A DNA stretch of 20,374 nucleotides from Candidatus Binatus soli (GCA_002479255.1 DLMJ01000009.1:1-20374), one strand, 5' to 3'. Counted from the first letter of the stretch, positions 1 to 7,722 are shown. The notes: generated by a model from the letters alone, not told the origin. Program-made: numbers and translations.

Positions 1-23
1 AAAAGGTTCTGACGACGTACAAT

Positions 24-74
24 CTCGGTTGTTGCCTGCCGATTCCGTAGTCGGGCGGTTGTGGAGCTAGAGAA
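24..74 (+). pseudogene. Relic of IS transposase 5' end
   Basis: Bases 36-74 are identical, by eye, to 14055-14093 inside the intact transposase gene at 14017-15039. Weaker similarity, with one 2-nt indel, reaches back to about base 24. In the transposase frame the segment encodes the residues RFRSRAVVELEN. The match stops at base 75, where the sequence turns into the tail of cassette 1. This is therefore a truncated remnant of the same insertion-sequence family in the same orientation, with no surviving catalytic domain. Whether more of it lies to the left of the window cannot be seen. Confidence 0.8.
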
Positions 75-112
75 TTTGTAGCATCGTCCCCAGATGTAAG
101 CCCTGAATTGGA

Positions 113-147
113 GAAGGGGCCGAACCCTTTCGGGCCCGATCCCCTTC
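113..147 (-). terminator. Terminator-like hairpin after zinc-ribbon gene 1
   Basis: On the minus strand, 18 nt after the zinc-ribbon stop codon, gaaggg and cccttc arms enclose an inner cgggc/gttcg stem around a loop containing GAAA. A clear U-run is lacking. The second copy of the cassette has a corresponding hairpin at the same place (13376-13407), which supports it being part of the cassette. Confidence 0.55.
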
Positions 148-164
148 CCAGGTCGTAGCCAAAA

Positions 165-449
165 TTACTTCTTGAGTTTCGCCATCTGCGCTCGTGCCGC
201 CGACCCATAGCGTTTACTAAAACACTTGCGGCATCGGCGATCCCGCCGTTTGATGAAACTCGGAGCCAGATCATCGCTCCCGCAATAGCGGCAAACCAGT
301 TTCTCTGATTTCGACTTACTGCCCATCTCCTTCCGGAGCGGCCGTGCGGACTCAGCCGTTTCCCGGTCAGCTTTCTTCCGGGCCGAAGATGGGGAGTGTC
401 CGATCGGTAGTTTATGCCCGCTTCCCTTCGCCAGTTTCGCGTGTTCCAT
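165..449 (-). CDS. Small zinc-ribbon protein, cassette 1
   Basis: This 94-residue basic protein has a C-terminal four-cysteine zinc ribbon: C53-x2-C56, a 16-residue spacer, then C73-x2-C76, set in a Lys/Arg-rich context (SFIKRRDRRCRKC). The N-terminal half is low-complexity and charged. The ATG at 449 is preceded by AAGGAG and is conserved in the paralogue at 13023-13355. An in-frame GTG just upstream in the paralogue is GAG here, so ATG is the better start. The two copies match at about 46 of 48 residues around the ribbon. It is transcribed away from the leader-DUF2924-recombinase genes. The function is unknown; nucleic-acid binding is a reasonable inference from the fold and charge. I do not recognise a named family. 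Confidence 0.8.
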   Translation of the reverse strand: MEHAKLAKGSGHKLPIGHSPSSARKKADRETAESARPLRKEMGSKSKSEKLVCRYCGSDDLAPSFIKRRDRRCRKCFSKRYGSAARAQMAKLKK

Positions 450-765
450 TCGCTCTAAATCTCCTTAAGCCGTAAGGGCTCGCTGGGATGTTTGCTCTGG
501 TCGGCGCGTGAAGCGAGCGGGTTCCCCCGATTTTCCCAACGTCATTCGCGCAAAAGGGTAGTAGGCCGGCTATTGGCGCAGATCGAAGGTCTGCAACGAT
601 CAGGGCGATTGGAAGGCGAATGGGAATCGCAGCAGAGAAGACGAGACCTGGTCAGAGCCGACGTCGCCCGAAATCTCCCCCGCATGACTGGCTCCGTGCT
701 GCGAATCGAGCAATGTGTGTGTGTAGTCGGGGCGGCAAATCGCGCGCCTCAAAGGAGGACCACAT
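450..765. promoter_or_regulatory. Conserved divergent intergenic region, cassette 1
   Basis: This 316-bp region separates the zinc-ribbon start (minus strand) from the leader ORF start (plus strand), so it must hold both promoters. It is about 88% identical, by hand count, to the equivalent 317 bp in cassette 2. Bases 581-642 are a 62-bp perfect match to 12831-12892. That block contains two short inverted repeats: gatcg 581-585 with cgatc 597-601, and gcgatt 605-610 with aatcgc 625-630. The plus strand happens to be open in the DUF2924 frame here, but indels shift the frame between copies, so it is not treated as coding. No promoter is convincing by eye. Confidence 0.65.
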
Positions 766-819
766 ATGAGGTTGGATACCAAGTTGAAGGTCGCGAAATA
801 TCGAGGGCAACTATCATGA
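766..819 (+). CDS. 17-codon leader ORF coupled to DUF2924, cassette 1
   Basis: The ORF encodes MRLDTKLKVAKYRGQLS. It follows a near-perfect Shine-Dalgarno (aaaggagg, 751-758) with 7-nt spacing. Its TGA stop overlaps the DUF2924 start in an ATGA arrangement (816-819). The DUF2924 ATG has no ribosome-binding site of its own, so translation of DUF2924 probably depends on reinitiation from this ORF. Cassette 2 has the same 17-codon ORF (MSLDAKLKVAKHREKRS), Shine-Dalgarno, spacing and overlap. Whether the peptide has a function or only its translation matters cannot be told. Confidence 0.7.
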   Translation: MRLDTKLKVAKYRGQLS

Positions 820-1298
820 AGCGGCGGGCAGCGGCTATCGGCCGCGAGGCGCTCGCCGCGGAAATTGCGAGCCTGTCGAAGCTGGGTATTGATGATCTCC
901 GCGAGCGCTGGAAAGCCATGTTCGGAAAGGCGCCGTCGCGCGATATCAGCCGGTCCTTCCTGACGCGCGCGATCGCATATCGCCTCCAGGAAAAAGCTTT
1001 CGGCGGACTCAAGCCCTCGACGCAGCGCCTGCTGGCAGAGTTCGCCGATGACGGCGCTAACGGGTCGGCTTTGGCTGCGGCAGCGTCTCGCATCGTGCGG
1101 CCCGGCGCGGTGCTGGTGCGTGAATGGCGGGGTATCAGCCATCAGGTAAGCGTTCTCGAAAAGGGATTTTGTTTCCGAGGCAGGCACTACCGTTCGCTCT
1201 CGGAAGTCGCGCGCGAGATTACCGGAACTCGATGGTCCGGGCCGTTGTTCTTCGGCCTCAAGCGATCGCAAGAGGAGAGCCGCGATGGAGCACGCTAA
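816..1298 (+). CDS. DUF2924 family protein, cassette 1
   Basis: This 160-residue protein belongs to the DUF2924 family, recognisable from its C-terminal block: VREWRG...H, GRHYRSLSEVAREITGT, then RWSGPLFFGL. DUF2924 genes are commonly found just upstream of recombinase genes in alphaproteobacteria and in phage-like regions; their biochemical role is not established. The start is placed at MKRR because the paralogue at 12182-12655 starts there too and because of the ATGA overlap with the leader ORF. A longer in-frame extension to about base 492 is open but is not kept in frame in the other copy. The gene overlaps the recombinase by 14 nt, indicating one transcript and probable translational coupling. 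The two copies are about 60% identical in protein. Confidence 0.88.
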   Translation: MKRRAAAIGREALAAEIASLSKLGIDDLRERWKAMFGKAPSRDISRSFLTRAIAYRLQEKAFGGLKPSTQRLLAEFADDGANGSALAAAASRIVRPGAVLVREWRGISHQVSVLEKGFCFRGRHYRSLSEVAREITGTRWSGPLFFGLKRSQEESRDGAR

Positions 1299-2973
1299 GT
1301 CGGGAACACGACGCTGCGCAATTTACACCCGCAAAAGCTCAGAGGAGGGCCTTGAACAGGACTTCAACTCGCTGCACGCGCAGCGCGAAGCGTGCGAGGC
1401 ATTCATCAAAAGCCAGACGGGCGAGGGCTGGCGGCTCGTCAAAACCGCCTACGATGACGGCGGCCTTTCGGGCGGCACAATGGAGCGCCCCGCCCTGCAA
1501 CGCCTATTGGAAGATATCCGGCGGAGACTCGTCGACGTGGTGGTCGTTTACAAGGTCGATCGCCTGACCCGCTCGCTTGCTGACTTCGCAAAGATGGTAG
1601 AGGTGTTCGACGCGCGCGGCGTTTCGTTTGTCGCAGTCACCCAGCAATTCAACACCACCACCTCGATGGGCCGACTTACGCTCAACGTTCTGCTGTCGTT
1701 CGCGCAATTCGAGCGGGAGGTAACGGGCGAACGGATCCGTGACAAGATAGCGGCTTCCAAACGCAAGGGAATGTGGATGGGCGGTGTGACGCCGCTGGGC
1801 TATGACGTCCGCGATCACAAGCTGGTGATCAACCCGGCTGAGGCCGCGACCGTTAAACACATCTATGAGCGATATCTCGAACTCGGTTCCGTCCGGCTCC
1901 TGAGAAACGATTTGGAGCGCCGCGAGATCGTCTCCAAAGTCCGGGTGTCGAAAAATGGCGTGCAATCGGGAGGCCAGCAATTTTCGCGCGGGGCTCTGTA
2001 CCAGCTGCTGTCGAACCCGATCTACCTCGGCGAAATTCGCCACAAAAAGGAACGCCATCCGGGGCAACAAGAGCCGATAGTGAGCCGCGAACTCTGGGAG
2101 AAGGTCCAGCAGCGCTTGTGCGATCAGGCCGCCACGCATCGCGAACGCCCGACCAAGGCGCCTCCCAGCGCGCTTGCGGGGAAACTGTTTGACGAGAACG
2201 GCGAGCCCCTATATGTGCAAGGCGCGGTAAAAGGCGCGCGCCATTATCGCTACTACGTCTCTCGCGGATTGGTCAGGGGGTCGGTACAAGATGACCAGCG
2301 CGGGTGGCGCGTAGCTGCGCCGGAGCTTGAGCGAGCCGTTGGCGCTGCGACTCGGCGCATTCTCGGCGATCGAGCGGCGATCGCCGGAGCGATTGAAGAA
2401 CTCAACATCGATTCGAGCCGATTGCCTTCGATATTCAAGGCCGCCGAGGCTTGGATACAAAGCCTGCGGTCCGAAACGGAAGCCTCACCCGCGCTTGTCC
2501 GGCTAATCGAACGCGTCGGACTCAAGCAGGACGGCATCCAAGTTTCGATCAAATTGCCGATCCTGGCCAACGATGAGCGAGATTCCGCGACCCCAACCGA
2601 ACTTGCCCTCGCTCGATTCGTCCCGATGCGGATGAAGCGGCGCGGGGTCGAGATGCGGCTGATCATTGATGGTGACGCCACACCAGCGGCCCGCGTCGAT
2701 CTACCGCTGCTCACGGCGACTGCCCGTGCGTATAGATGGTCCAACGATCTGCTGGAGGGCCGGGCGCGGTCGATCGGCGAGATCGCCAGGCGAGAACATC
2801 TTACCGGCCGTCACGTGCGACGCATGATGCGGCTGGCGTTTCTGGCGCCCAAAATCGTCGAGGCGATCGCCAGAGGTCGCCAGCCTGCGGACCTCACCAC
2901 CCTCGCAATGACCCAAAGAATCGATCTGCCCCCGCTCTGGAGCGCGCAGGAGCGTGCTCTGGATGTTCGCTAG
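1285..2973 (+). CDS. Large serine recombinase, cassette 1
   Basis: This 562-residue recombinase has an N-terminal resolvase domain (about residues 8-160). It carries the YTRKS nucleophile motif (Ser18 expected to attack DNA), the DDGGLSGGTMERPALQ segment and the DRLTRSLADF arginine motif. A recombinase domain (about 165-290) follows. The position where many family members have a cysteine zinc ribbon reads GKLFDENGEPLYVQ...RYRYYVSR, without CxxC pairs. The C-terminal part (about 440-560) is helical and probably DNA binding (GEIARREHLTGRHVRRMM). The start has AGGAG 7 nt upstream. It should perform site-specific integration, excision or inversion through a 5'-phosphoserine intermediate. All expected N-terminal motifs are present, so it is probably active, unlike the copy at 10507-12189. 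Confidence 0.93.
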   Translation: MEHAKSGTRRCAIYTRKSSEEGLEQDFNSLHAQREACEAFIKSQTGEGWRLVKTAYDDGGLSGGTMERPALQRLLEDIRRRLVDVVVVYKVDRLTRSLADFAKMVEVFDARGVSFVAVTQQFNTTTSMGRLTLNVLLSFAQFEREVTGERIRDKIAASKRKGMWMGGVTPLGYDVRDHKLVINPAEAATVKHIYERYLELGSVRLLRNDLERREIVSKVRVSKNGVQSGGQQFSRGALYQLLSNPIYLGEIRHKKERHPGQQEPIVSRELWEKVQQRLCDQAATHRERPTKAPPSALAGKLFDENGEPLYVQGAVKGARHYRYYVSRGLVRGSVQDDQRGWRVAAPELERAVGAATRRILGDRAAIAGAIEELNIDSSRLPSIFKAAEAWIQSLRSETEASPALVRLIERVGLKQDGIQVSIKLPILANDERDSATPTELALARFVPMRMKRRGVEMRLIIDGDATPAARVDLPLLTATARAYRWSNDLLEGRARSIGEIARREHLTGRHVRRMMRLAFLAPKIVEAIARGRQPADLTTLAMTQRIDLPPLWSAQERALDVR

Positions 2974-3027
2974 ACTCACGCGGGCGGAGTTGCTTGCGTT
3001 AGGCATTCTTCCCAAGTGCGTACCGGG

Positions 3028-3302
<275 letters not shown>

Positions 3303-3433
3303 GCACGCGAACGCGATTATGCATCACGCCAACCCGCGGGGCCACAGACGCGCTTGATCGCGCCGCACCGGCCGGACTAAAGATGTCATCAGGAGCCAGT
3401 CGCACAGACGGCTCACCATTGGAGAACGTTTCG

Positions 3434-4435
3434 ATGCTGCACACGCCGATTTGCGATTACTTTGGAATCAAGTATCCGATTCTGCTCGCCGGGATGGGCG
3501 GAGTCGCGATGCACAAGCTGGTTGCCGCGGTTTCCAACGCCGGCGGACTTGGCGTTATTGGTGCCGCCTCGCTGAGCCCCGACGATCTGCGCGCGGAAAT
3601 TCGCAAGACTCGCGAGCTCACTGACAAGCCGTTCGCCGTCGATCTACTCGCGCCGATTCCCGACATGATGCGCCCGCACGTACCCGTGATGATCGAGGAA
3701 AAGATCAAGGTGTTCGTCGCCGGACTCTCGGTGCCGCAGGAATTCGTCAAGGTGATGCACGACAACGGGATGAAGATCGTCGTGATGTGCGGCAAGGTGC
3801 ATCACGGCGTCAAGTCGCAGCAGGCCGGCGCCGACGTGGTCGTCGCGCAAGGCACCGAGGCGGGGGGACATACCGGCGAGATCGGGATGCTCTCGCTGGT
3901 GCCGCAGATGATCGACGCGGTGAAGCTGCCGGTGCTGGCCGCCGGAGGAATCGCCGACGGACGACAGATCGCGGCGGCGCTCACGGTCGGTGCGCAGGGC
4001 GTCGTGATCGGAACGCGCTTTATCGCAACGCCCGAGGCGCAGGCGGCGCCGGGCTACCGCGACGCGATCTTGAAGGCACACGAGGATTCCACCATGCGCA
4101 CGCGCGCGTACACCGGCAAGACCTGCCGCGTCATCCGCACCGAATATGCGCTCGAGTGGGAGAAGGATCCCTCGAAGATTCAGCCGTTCCCTTTGCAGGC
4201 GCTGACTTCGCAACACAACGGAGTCATGAACTTTACGGGACGCGACGGCGACGGCTTCGATCCCAATCGCACATTCATGCCGACCGGACAGGGCGCAGGA
4301 CTGATTCGCGAGATCAAGCCGGCGGCGGAAGTGTTCGCCGATCTGCTGCGCGAGACCGAGGCGGCGCTGCGCAAAGCGCAGCAGTTGCTGTCGGGCGATC
4401 CCGTGCGACAGCATTCTGCGGCGCCGACGCGATGA
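3434..4435 (+). CDS. Nitronate monooxygenase / 2-nitropropane dioxygenase family
   Basis: The 333-residue protein is an FMN-dependent TIM-barrel enzyme of the nitronate monooxygenase family, which also includes FabK-type enoyl-ACP reductases. Visible are the N-terminal YPILLAGMGGVA flavin region, GTEAGGHTG (140-148), whose His146 is the expected catalytic base, and the FMN phosphate site AAGGIADGRQIAAAL...GAQGVVIGTRF (169-196). The start is placed at MLHTPICDYF because GGAGA lies 8 nt upstream; an in-frame ATG at 3383 has less support. It would oxidise alkyl nitronates or related compounds in the cytoplasm. The exact substrate cannot be told from sequence, and a FabK-like role is the main alternative. 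It converges with queE with a 20-bp gap. Confidence 0.88.
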   Translation: MLHTPICDYFGIKYPILLAGMGGVAMHKLVAAVSNAGGLGVIGAASLSPDDLRAEIRKTRELTDKPFAVDLLAPIPDMMRPHVPVMIEEKIKVFVAGLSVPQEFVKVMHDNGMKIVVMCGKVHHGVKSQQAGADVVVAQGTEAGGHTGEIGMLSLVPQMIDAVKLPVLAAGGIADGRQIAAALTVGAQGVVIGTRFIATPEAQAAPGYRDAILKAHEDSTMRTRAYTGKTCRVIRTEYALEWEKDPSKIQPFPLQALTSQHNGVMNFTGRDGDGFDPNRTFMPTGQGAGLIREIKPAAEVFADLLRETEAALRKAQQLLSGDPVRQHSAAPTR

Positions 4436-4455
4436 ATTCGGCAGCCCGCGCGCGA

Positions 4456-5109
4456 TCACACGCCGCGGGAAATGCCCGGCCAGATCTGCTTATGCATCTG
4501 CAATTGCAGCCGCGCCGGCAATCGATCCTCGAGCATCCACGCCGCCAGCGCGGCAGGCGCCAGTTGTCCGAACACGGGACTCAACAATAGCGCGCCCACG
4601 CGCGGGGCAAGATCGCGCGCGACGATTGCGTCCCTGGCCCATTCGTAATCCGCACGATCGGCGACTACGAATTTGATCTCGTCGCGCCGGGTCAGATGGT
4701 CGAGGTTGCTCCAAAGATTTCGTTCACATTCGCCGCTGCCCGGACATTTGAGGTCCATGATCTTGATGACGCGCGGGTCGAGCCGGCCGACGTCCACCGC
4801 CCCCGACGTCTCGATCATCACGGTCTGGCCCGATTCGAGCATCGCATCCGTCAGCGGATACACGCCCTCCTGCAGCAGCGGCTCGCCGCCGGTCACTTCG
4901 ACCAGGCCGCAGCGGTAGCCGCGAATTATTTCGGCGACCTCGGCAATCGGCATCTGGCGGCCTTCGTAGAATGCGTACTCGGTGTCGCACCATTTGCATC
5001 GCAGGTTGCATCCGGTTAATCGCACGAACACGCATGGACGGCCCGCGTGCGTGGATTCGCCCTGGATGCTGTAAAAGATTTCGTTGACATGCAGGTGTTC
5101 GGAAGTCAT
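4456..5109 (-). CDS. queE: 7-carboxy-7-deazaguanine synthase (QueE)
   Basis: This 217-residue radical SAM enzyme converts 6-carboxy-5,6,7,8-tetrahydropterin to 7-carboxy-7-deazaguanine, an early step toward preQ0, queuosine and deazaguanine-modified DNA. It shows YSIQGEST near the N terminus, the compact radical SAM cluster motif C34-x3-C38-x2-C41 (CNLRCKWCDTEYA), EVTGGEPLLQ, IKFVV and the C-terminal QMHKQIWP. Length fits the family. Its ATG overlaps the larC stop as ATGA, so the two are expected to be translated together. No other queuosine-pathway gene is in the window, so the end product here is not known. Confidence 0.95.
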   Translation of the reverse strand: MTSEHLHVNEIFYSIQGESTHAGRPCVFVRLTGCNLRCKWCDTEYAFYEGRQMPIAEVAEIIRGYRCGLVEVTGGEPLLQEGVYPLTDAMLESGQTVMIETSGAVDVGRLDPRVIKIMDLKCPGSGECERNLWSNLDHLTRRDEIKFVVADRADYEWARDAIVARDLAPRVGALLLSPVFGQLAPAALAAWMLEDRLPARLQLQMHKQIWPGISRGV

Positions 5110-6299
5110 TTTTCGCCGGAAGGCGCCGGTCCGCGCGCTCGTGCGGCGTCCCGCGCTTCCTCCATCACGACGCGCAGCGCTACTTTGTGCTCCGCGGCGA
5201 TTCGCCGGCAGTCATCGTATTCTGGCGAAATCGTAGTCGGCTCGCGGCCATGCGCGCCCGATGTCTTGACGCGAACCTTGCCCCATCGCGTCTCGATCTC
5301 GTGAATCTCGCGATGCAATTTCAGCCGCTCGACAGCATGAAACCGCAGTCCGATCGTCGAGGTCTCCGCAAAGATAATCTCCGCGATCGCGTCGCGGCGC
5401 GCGGCCTCGGCGATCACGCCCAGGGTCACCGCCGGGCGGCTCTTCTTCATCATCGTGGGCGTAATAGTCACGTCGCGCGCACCTGCGGCGAACAGGCGCT
5501 GCATCACATGGTCGTAAATCTGCGGGCTAAGGTCGTCGATATTTGCGGATATCTCGATCATCTCGTCGCTGTCGAACGCGGCCCGCTCGTACCCGAGCAT
5601 CAGCCGCAACACATTGGGCCGATCTTCCAGCTCGCGCGCGCCCGCGCCGTAGCCGATTTTCTCGACTTCGAACGCGAGCGGGAGCTTCGCCGGACGCGCC
5701 AGCGCGCGGACCACCGCCGCGCCGGTCGGCGTGACCATCTCGTGCGCACCGTCGCCGATTTTCACCGGGAATCCCGACAGCAACTCCGCCGTCGCCGGCG
5801 CCGGCACGGGAATGGCTCCGTGCCGCGAGCGCGCGAATCCGGCCCCCATCGGGAGCACAGACACGATCACGTCGCTGACGCCGAGATGCTCGAGTCCCCA
5901 TGCCGTGCCGACAATGTCGATGATCGAATCGACCGCGCCGACTTCGTGAAAATGAACGAGATCGGGTGTGATGTTGTGAATCTTCGCCTCGGCTTGGGCA
6001 AGCACTTCGAAGATCGAGATCGCGCGATGCCTGACGGTCGCGGCCAGCGTAGAGGCCTCGATCAGCGCGCGAATCTCGCCAAAATGACGCTGCGGCTGTG
6101 GCTCCGTCACGGTGACATCGAACTTAAGCGCCGAGATCCCGCTTGAGATTTTGCGCCGGGTCGAGAGCCGATAACCTGCGATCGGCACCGACTTGATCGC
6201 GCGCTCGAATTGGTCGAAATCCGCACCGCAATCGAGGATTGCGCCGACGATCATGTCGCCACTGAGGCCGGAGAACGCGTCGAGATAAGCCGTTTTCAT
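5106..6299 (-). CDS. larC: Nickel insertion protein LarC (Ni-pincer cofactor chelatase)
   Basis: LarC inserts nickel into pyridinium-3,5-bisthiocarboxylic acid mononucleotide, completing the nickel-pincer cofactor of LarA-type racemases and epimerases. Seen are the N-terminal AYLDAFSGLSGDM, HFHEVGAVDSIIDIVG (about 116-131), HGAIPVPAPATAELL (160-174) and MVTPTGAAV (188-196). At 397 residues it is full length. In Lactobacillus plantarum larC is read through a programmed frameshift; here it is one continuous frame. The start is placed at MKTAYLDAF with AAAGG 7 nt upstream; a longer open frame to 6461 runs across the dksA promoter and is rejected. LarA, LarB and LarE are not in the window. It overlaps queE by 4 nt. 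Confidence 0.93.
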   Translation of the reverse strand: MKTAYLDAFSGLSGDMIVGAILDCGADFDQFERAIKSVPIAGYRLSTRRKISSGISALKFDVTVTEPQPQRHFGEIRALIEASTLAATVRHRAISIFEVLAQAEAKIHNITPDLVHFHEVGAVDSIIDIVGTAWGLEHLGVSDVIVSVLPMGAGFARSRHGAIPVPAPATAELLSGFPVKIGDGAHEMVTPTGAAVVRALARPAKLPLAFEVEKIGYGAGARELEDRPNVLRLMLGYERAAFDSDEMIEISANIDDLSPQIYDHVMQRLFAAGARDVTITPTMMKKSRPAVTLGVIAEAARRDAIAEIIFAETSTIGLRFHAVERLKLHREIHEIETRWGKVRVKTSGAHGREPTTISPEYDDCRRIAAEHKVALRVVMEEARDAARARGPAPSGEK

Positions 6300-6308
6300 C
6301 CCGCAACC

Positions 6309-6337
6309 TTTACATGGTAGCAGGGCGTCGATAGAAT
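6309..6337 (+). promoter_or_regulatory. Sigma-70-like promoter for dksA-galU
   Basis: TTTACA (6309-6314) and TAGAAT (6332-6337) are separated by 17 bp, each one base from consensus. They lie in the gap of about 50 bp between divergently read larC and the dksA-type gene. Transcription would start near 6344. That leaves only about 8 nt before GTG 6352 but about 26 nt before the in-frame GTG at 6370. Confidence 0.6.
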
Positions 6338-6351
6338 CAAAAACTCGGCTC

Positions 6352-6729
6352 GTGACGGACAGTTCAACCGTGAGGCAAAGAGACCTCAATCTTTTCCGAA
6401 AATTGCTCGAAGGCCGCAAACGCGACATTCTCCAGGAATCGGAGCGCGCGGTCGGCACCATGAACCACGAGTCGGAAGAGGCCTACGCAGACCCGACTGA
6501 TCGGGCCGCGCTCGAATCGGATCGCAATTTCCTGCTGCGAATGCGTGATCGCGAGCGCAAGTTGCTCTCCAAAATCGGCGAAGCATTCGCACGAATCGAA
6601 GATGGATCGTACGGGCGATGCGAGGAATGCGGCGGCGAAATCGGGATCGAGCGGCTGAAGGCGCGCCCCGTCACCACGCTTTGCATTGCATGCAAATCGG
6701 CACAGGAAGCGCGCGAGCAGAAGACCTGA
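6352..6729 (+). CDS. DksA/TraR-type RNA polymerase-binding regulator
   Basis: The product, 125 residues from GTG 6352, has the DksA architecture. An N-terminal coiled coil carries the DxxDxA tip (DPTDRA, residues 47-52), the motif that reaches the RNA polymerase active site in DksA. A C-terminal C4 zinc finger follows (C90-x2-C93, C111-x2-C114). Such proteins bind the secondary channel of RNA polymerase and adjust transcription, often together with ppGpp. The in-frame GTG at 6370 gives a start (VRQRDLNLFRKLL) that looks more like family N termini and better fits the promoter; neither start has a strong Shine-Dalgarno. galU follows after 31 bp and is probably cotranscribed. Confidence 0.9.
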   Translation: MTDSSTVRQRDLNLFRKLLEGRKRDILQESERAVGTMNHESEEAYADPTDRAALESDRNFLLRMRDRERKLLSKIGEAFARIEDGSYGRCEECGGEIGIERLKARPVTTLCIACKSAQEAREQKT

Positions 6730-6760
6730 GTACGCCTCCAACCCGGAAAATCGCACTGCT

Positions 6761-7627
6761 ATGAAAGTAAAAAAGGCGGTCATTCTCGCAGCCGGGATGG
6801 GCACGCGGATGCTTCCGTCGTCGAAGGTGATCGCCAAGGAACTTTTGCCGGTGGTGGATACGCCGGCGATCCAGGTCGTCGTCGAGGAGGCAGTCGCCTC
6901 CGGCATCGCGGAAATCATTCTCGTCATCAGCCCCGGCAAGACGACCGTCGTCGATCACTTCGAGCCCAACGCGGAACTCGAGCGCTATCTCGAAGCCCGC
7001 GACAAACGCGACATCCTTGAACTCGTCCGACGCAGCAACAATCCGGCCAGGATTACGATCGCCGAACAGCGACATCCGCTCGGCCTCGGCCATGCGGTGC
7101 TGCAAGCGCGCGAGGCGGTCGGCGATGAACCGTTCGCCGTGATGCTCCCCGACGACATTTTCGATTGCCCGCGGCCGTGCCTGCGCCAGCTCCTGGATGT
7201 GGCCGAGACACGTGACGCGCCGGTGGTCGCGCTGCTCAAGGTTGCGCGCAGCGAGATCTCGAAGTACGGCATCGTCGATCTCAAAGCCGTCGGCGAGCGG
7301 ACTTACGAACTCCGTGGGATGGTCGAGAAACCGTCGCCCGAAAAAGCGCCGAGCGAATTCGCAATCATGGGCCGCTACGTGCTGACGCCCGATATCTTCG
7401 AACTGCTGGCCGCGGGTAGGCCGGGCGCTGGAGGCGAAATTCAGTTGACCGACGCGCTGATGGCGCTGACGGGGCGCCGCAAGATTTACGGCTACGAGTT
7501 CGAGGGTGTCCGCTATGACCTGGGTGATCGCGTGGGGTTCATCTCGGCGCAAATCGGCTTCGGATTGAAACGCCCCGATCTGGCCGAAAGGTTGCGAGCT
7601 TACTTGAAGTCAGTTATCTCACAATAG
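6761..7627 (+). CDS. galU: UTP-glucose-1-phosphate uridylyltransferase
   Basis: This 288-residue nucleotidyltransferase makes UDP-glucose from UTP and glucose-1-phosphate for cell-envelope polysaccharides and glycogen or trehalose routes. The signature AVILAAGMGTRMLPSSKVIAKELLPVVDTP is at the N terminus, with GLGHAVLQAREAVGDEPFAVMLPDD, VEKPSP and GGEIQLTDAL further on, all in the expected order. The ATG at 6761 is chosen because the nucleotide-binding motif begins a few residues later, as in GalU proteins; the longer frame to 6686 overlaps the dksA-type gene. It is followed 22 bp later by tRNA-Ala, probably on the same transcript. Confidence 0.95.
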   Translation: MKVKKAVILAAGMGTRMLPSSKVIAKELLPVVDTPAIQVVVEEAVASGIAEIILVISPGKTTVVDHFEPNAELERYLEARDKRDILELVRRSNNPARITIAEQRHPLGLGHAVLQAREAVGDEPFAVMLPDDIFDCPRPCLRQLLDVAETRDAPVVALLKVARSEISKYGIVDLKAVGERTYELRGMVEKPSPEKAPSEFAIMGRYVLTPDIFELLAAGRPGAGGEIQLTDALMALTGRRKIYGYEFEGVRYDLGDRVGFISAQIGFGLKRPDLAERLRAYLKSVISQ

Positions 7628-7649
7628 TAATCGCGTCTCGGTCTTGGAT

Positions 7650-7722
7650 GGGGCAGTAGCTCAGCTGGGAGAGCACTACGTTCGCAACGTAGGGGTCGAG
7701 GGTTCAAATCCCTTCTGCTCCA
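7650..7722 (+). tRNA. tRNA-Ala (CGC)
   Basis: A complete 73-nt cloverleaf. The acceptor GGGGCAG pairs with CTGCTCC including the G3:U70 pair that marks alanine tRNAs, and the discriminator is A. The anticodon stem CTACG/CGTAG surrounds loop TTCGCAA, giving anticodon CGC for codon GCG. The T arm contains GGTTCAAATCC. CCA is not encoded here, whereas it is encoded in the tRNA-Ser of this window. Confidence 0.97.

Noticed and set aside
492..815. N-terminal extension of the DUF2924 frame in cassette 1
   Set aside because: It starts with TTG, shifts frame relative to cassette 2 through indels, and the conserved leader ORF with ATGA overlap places the real start at 816.
6300..6461. Upstream extension of LarC
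   Set aside because: It runs antisense through the dksA-type gene and its promoter; the family start and a good ribosome-binding site are at 6299.
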